Made by a program: the position numbers and the translations under genes
Notes under the pieces: generated by a model
What the model was told of the DNA's origin: nothing
Databases searched by the model: none
What the model saw: the letters and a program-made list of their open reading frames with translations, nothing else
Part shown: one piece after another, positions 5,166 to 6,273 of the stretch
Layout of the letters: the number at the start of each line of letters is the position of its first letter
Position numbering within the stretch: the first letter of the stretch is position 1
Assembly: GCA_023249695.1 (NCBI GenBank)
Contig: JAHFCD010000152.1
Coordinates: 1 to 6,273 of the forward strand
Origin: Elusimicrobiota bacterium
Lineage (GTDB): Bacteria; Elusimicrobiota; Elusimicrobia; UBA1565; UBA9628
DNA length: 6,273 bases
Reading direction: 5' to 3'

Positions 5166-6119
5166 ATGCTGACCGCCAACGGAAACAAGAAGGTGACGGG
5201 CAAGGAGCGCTGGCTCGTGACCGCGTGGCCCGGCATGGGCACCGTCGCCGTCACGGCGGTCGTCTACCTCCTGTCGAAACTGAAGGTCAGGCAGATCGAC
5301 GAGTTCGACGCGCGCGAGCTCTTCGAGGTGGAGGAAGCCGAGGTGGAGGAAGGCCTCCTCCACGCCGCGAGGCTGCCGCGCAGCCGCCTCTTCCTCGCCG
5401 AGAACGCGGCGCCGAACCGGGACATCGTGGTTTTTCTCGGCGAGGCGCAGCCCCCGACTGGCAAGTTCGCGTTGTCCCAGAAGCTGATCACCGCGGCGCG
5501 CGATCTGGGCGTCACGCGGGTCTTCTGCTTCGCCGGCTGGGTCTCCGACATGAAGCCCTCGACCCTCTCCCGCGTGCACGGCGTGGCGACCGACCAAAAC
5601 GGGCTGCGCGACCTGCGCCGCCAGGGCGTGGAGGTGGTGAGCAGCGGGCGCATCTCGGGCCTCAACGGCGTCCTGCTGGCGGCCGCGGCCGAGCAAGGTC
5701 TCCCCGGCGTGGGTCTTCTCGGCGAGATGCCGGGGGTGGCCTACCAGCTTCCTTATCCCTCCGCGGCGGCCGCGGTGCTGCGGGCGTTCACCGCGATGGC
5801 CGGGATGACGCTCGACCTGGAGGAGCTCGAGAATTACGGGCGTCAAATGCAGGAAGAGCTGTCGTCGGCGTATCAACAGGCGCTGAAAGCCCTCGGCGGC
5901 GCCCAGGCGCTCGAGCCGGAGGACGAAGAGGCTTCCCCTCCGCCGGCCGCGGAGAAGCCCGAGAACTTGCCCGGGGAGGACGCCGGCCGCATCGAGGAGC
6001 TGTTCGCCGCGGCGGCCCAGGATCGGGCCAAGGCCTTTGCCCTGAAGAGCGAGCTCGATCGTCTCGGGGCGTTCCGTCAATACGAAGACCGGTTCCTCGC
6101 GCTCTTCAAGGGAGACTGA
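5166..6119 (+). CDS. PAC2-family protein
   Basis: The 317-residue protein belongs to the PAC2 (proteasome assembly chaperone 2, PF09754) family, widespread in archaea and some bacteria and mostly without a known bacterial function. It starts with the family block LVTAWPGMGTVA at 17-28. VFLGEAQPP, CFAGWVSDMKP, SGRISGLNGVLL and GVGLLGEMPG follow in family order, then YPSAAAAVLRAF. After about residue 220 come a helix, an acidic proline-rich linker (EPEDEEASPPP), and a final helical block ending FRQYEDRFLALF, the usual C-terminal signature of bacterial members. No signal peptide is seen. The ATG at 5166 has GGAAGG only one base upstream, which is too close; GTG at 5193 with GGAAA seven bases upstream is a possible alternative that would remove nine residues. 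No proteasome gene is visible. It stands alone between a divergent nitroreductase and a convergent cold-shock gene, which it overlaps by 14 bp. Confidence 0.9.
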   Translation: MLTANGNKKVTGKERWLVTAWPGMGTVAVTAVVYLLSKLKVRQIDEFDARELFEVEEAEVEEGLLHAARLPRSRLFLAENAAPNRDIVVFLGEAQPPTGKFALSQKLITAARDLGVTRVFCFAGWVSDMKPSTLSRVHGVATDQNGLRDLRRQGVEVVSSGRISGLNGVLLAAAAEQGLPGVGLLGEMPGVAYQLPYPSAAAAVLRAFTAMAGMTLDLEELENYGRQMQEELSSAYQQALKALGGAQALEPEDEEASPPPAAEKPENLPGEDAGRIEELFAAAAQDRAKAFALKSELDRLGAFRQYEDRFLALFKGD

Positions 6120-6273
6120 CGGCCCCCCCGCGCCGCTTCCGCTTTTCCGGACGCGGGGCGATCGCGACGATGGAGACCGCCCTCGCCTGCGGGCCTTTCT
6201 CGCCCTGCTCCTCGACGAAGCGCACCCGACTGCCGGCGGTCAGGCGGCGGAAAAGCCCCTTCAGGACGCTGTT
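6106..6273 (-). CDS. Cold-shock-domain protein, C-terminal part (start outside window)
   Basis: The minus strand is open from the right edge (6273) to a TGA at 6108-6106, giving 55 residues with no start inside the window. They include LFRRLTAGSRVRFVEEQGEKGPQARAV (given here as overlapping parts: LFRRLTAGSRVRFVEE, then EEQGEKGPQARAV), which matches the last strands of a cold-shock domain, where EEGEKGPQA is near-diagnostic. A basic tail follows (RPEKRKRRGG), longer than in a minimal CspA of about 67-70 residues. The protein should bind single-stranded RNA or DNA in the cytoplasm. The basic tail may add non-specific nucleic-acid contacts; that is inference. Its last codons overlap the PAC2 gene end by 14 bp on the opposite strand. 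Confidence 0.85.
   Translation of the reverse strand, partial: NSVLKGLFRRLTAGSRVRFVEEQGEKGPQARAVSIVAIAPRPEKRKRRGGAVSLP

Noticed and set aside
5142..6080. Antisense open frame of 312 codons opposite the PAC2 gene
   Set aside because: It is a histidine-, arginine- and glycine-rich shadow without a domain. The PAC2 frame carries clear family blocks.
1..6273. CRISPR array, tRNA, rRNA, insertion sequence or intrinsic terminator
   Set aside because: No regular repeats, cloverleaf sequences, transposase motifs or hairpin-plus-T-run were seen on reading both strands.

Overview
The window is strongly GC-rich (G or C at nearly every third codon position), densely packed bacterial-type DNA. It has clear Shine-Dalgarno sequences, ATG, GTG and TTG starts, and almost no non-coding space. 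No gene fixes the phylum. The set (tandem universal stress protein, radical SAM enzyme of the AmmeMemoRadiSam type, PAC2 protein, cold-shock domain protein) fits a GC-rich environmental bacterium from a little-studied lineage; that placement is inference.

Layout from left to right: (1) the 3' part of a tandem-domain universal stress protein (+, cut by the left edge). (2) A minus-strand pair: a COG1926-type phosphoribosyltransferase followed, through an ATGA stop/start overlap, by a membrane-anchored alpha-crystallin/Hsp20-like protein. (3) Divergent from that pair, a plus-strand pair: an alpha/beta hydrolase followed, through a TTGA overlap, by an AmmeMemoRadiSam-type radical SAM enzyme. (4) A minus-strand pair: a small nitroreductase followed by a class I SAM-dependent methyltransferase that starts at GTG inside the nitroreductase 3' end. 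(5) Divergent from it, a PAC2-family protein (+). (6) The 3' end of a cold-shock-domain protein (-, cut by the right edge), which has no long start-to-stop ORF and is easily missed.

The architecture is very regular. All three tail-to-tail junctions overlap (12, 32 and 14 bp), and all three same-strand junctions overlap too. The only real spacers are two divergent promoter regions of about 127-129 bp. Each spacer carries the hexamer GTTGCG twice, once on each strand, reading outward toward the gene on that side. I found only one other copy in the window by eye. This is the best candidate for a shared regulatory element.

Functionally the window looks like a stress or dormancy island. Universal stress protein, Hsp20-like protein, COG1926 phosphoribosyltransferase, alpha/beta hydrolase and nitroreductase recall the classes found together in the mycobacterial DosR dormancy regulon. 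Here they sit beside a radical SAM enzyme of unknown substrate, an unassigned methyltransferase and a PAC2 protein. No mobile element, CRISPR array, rRNA or tRNA was seen.
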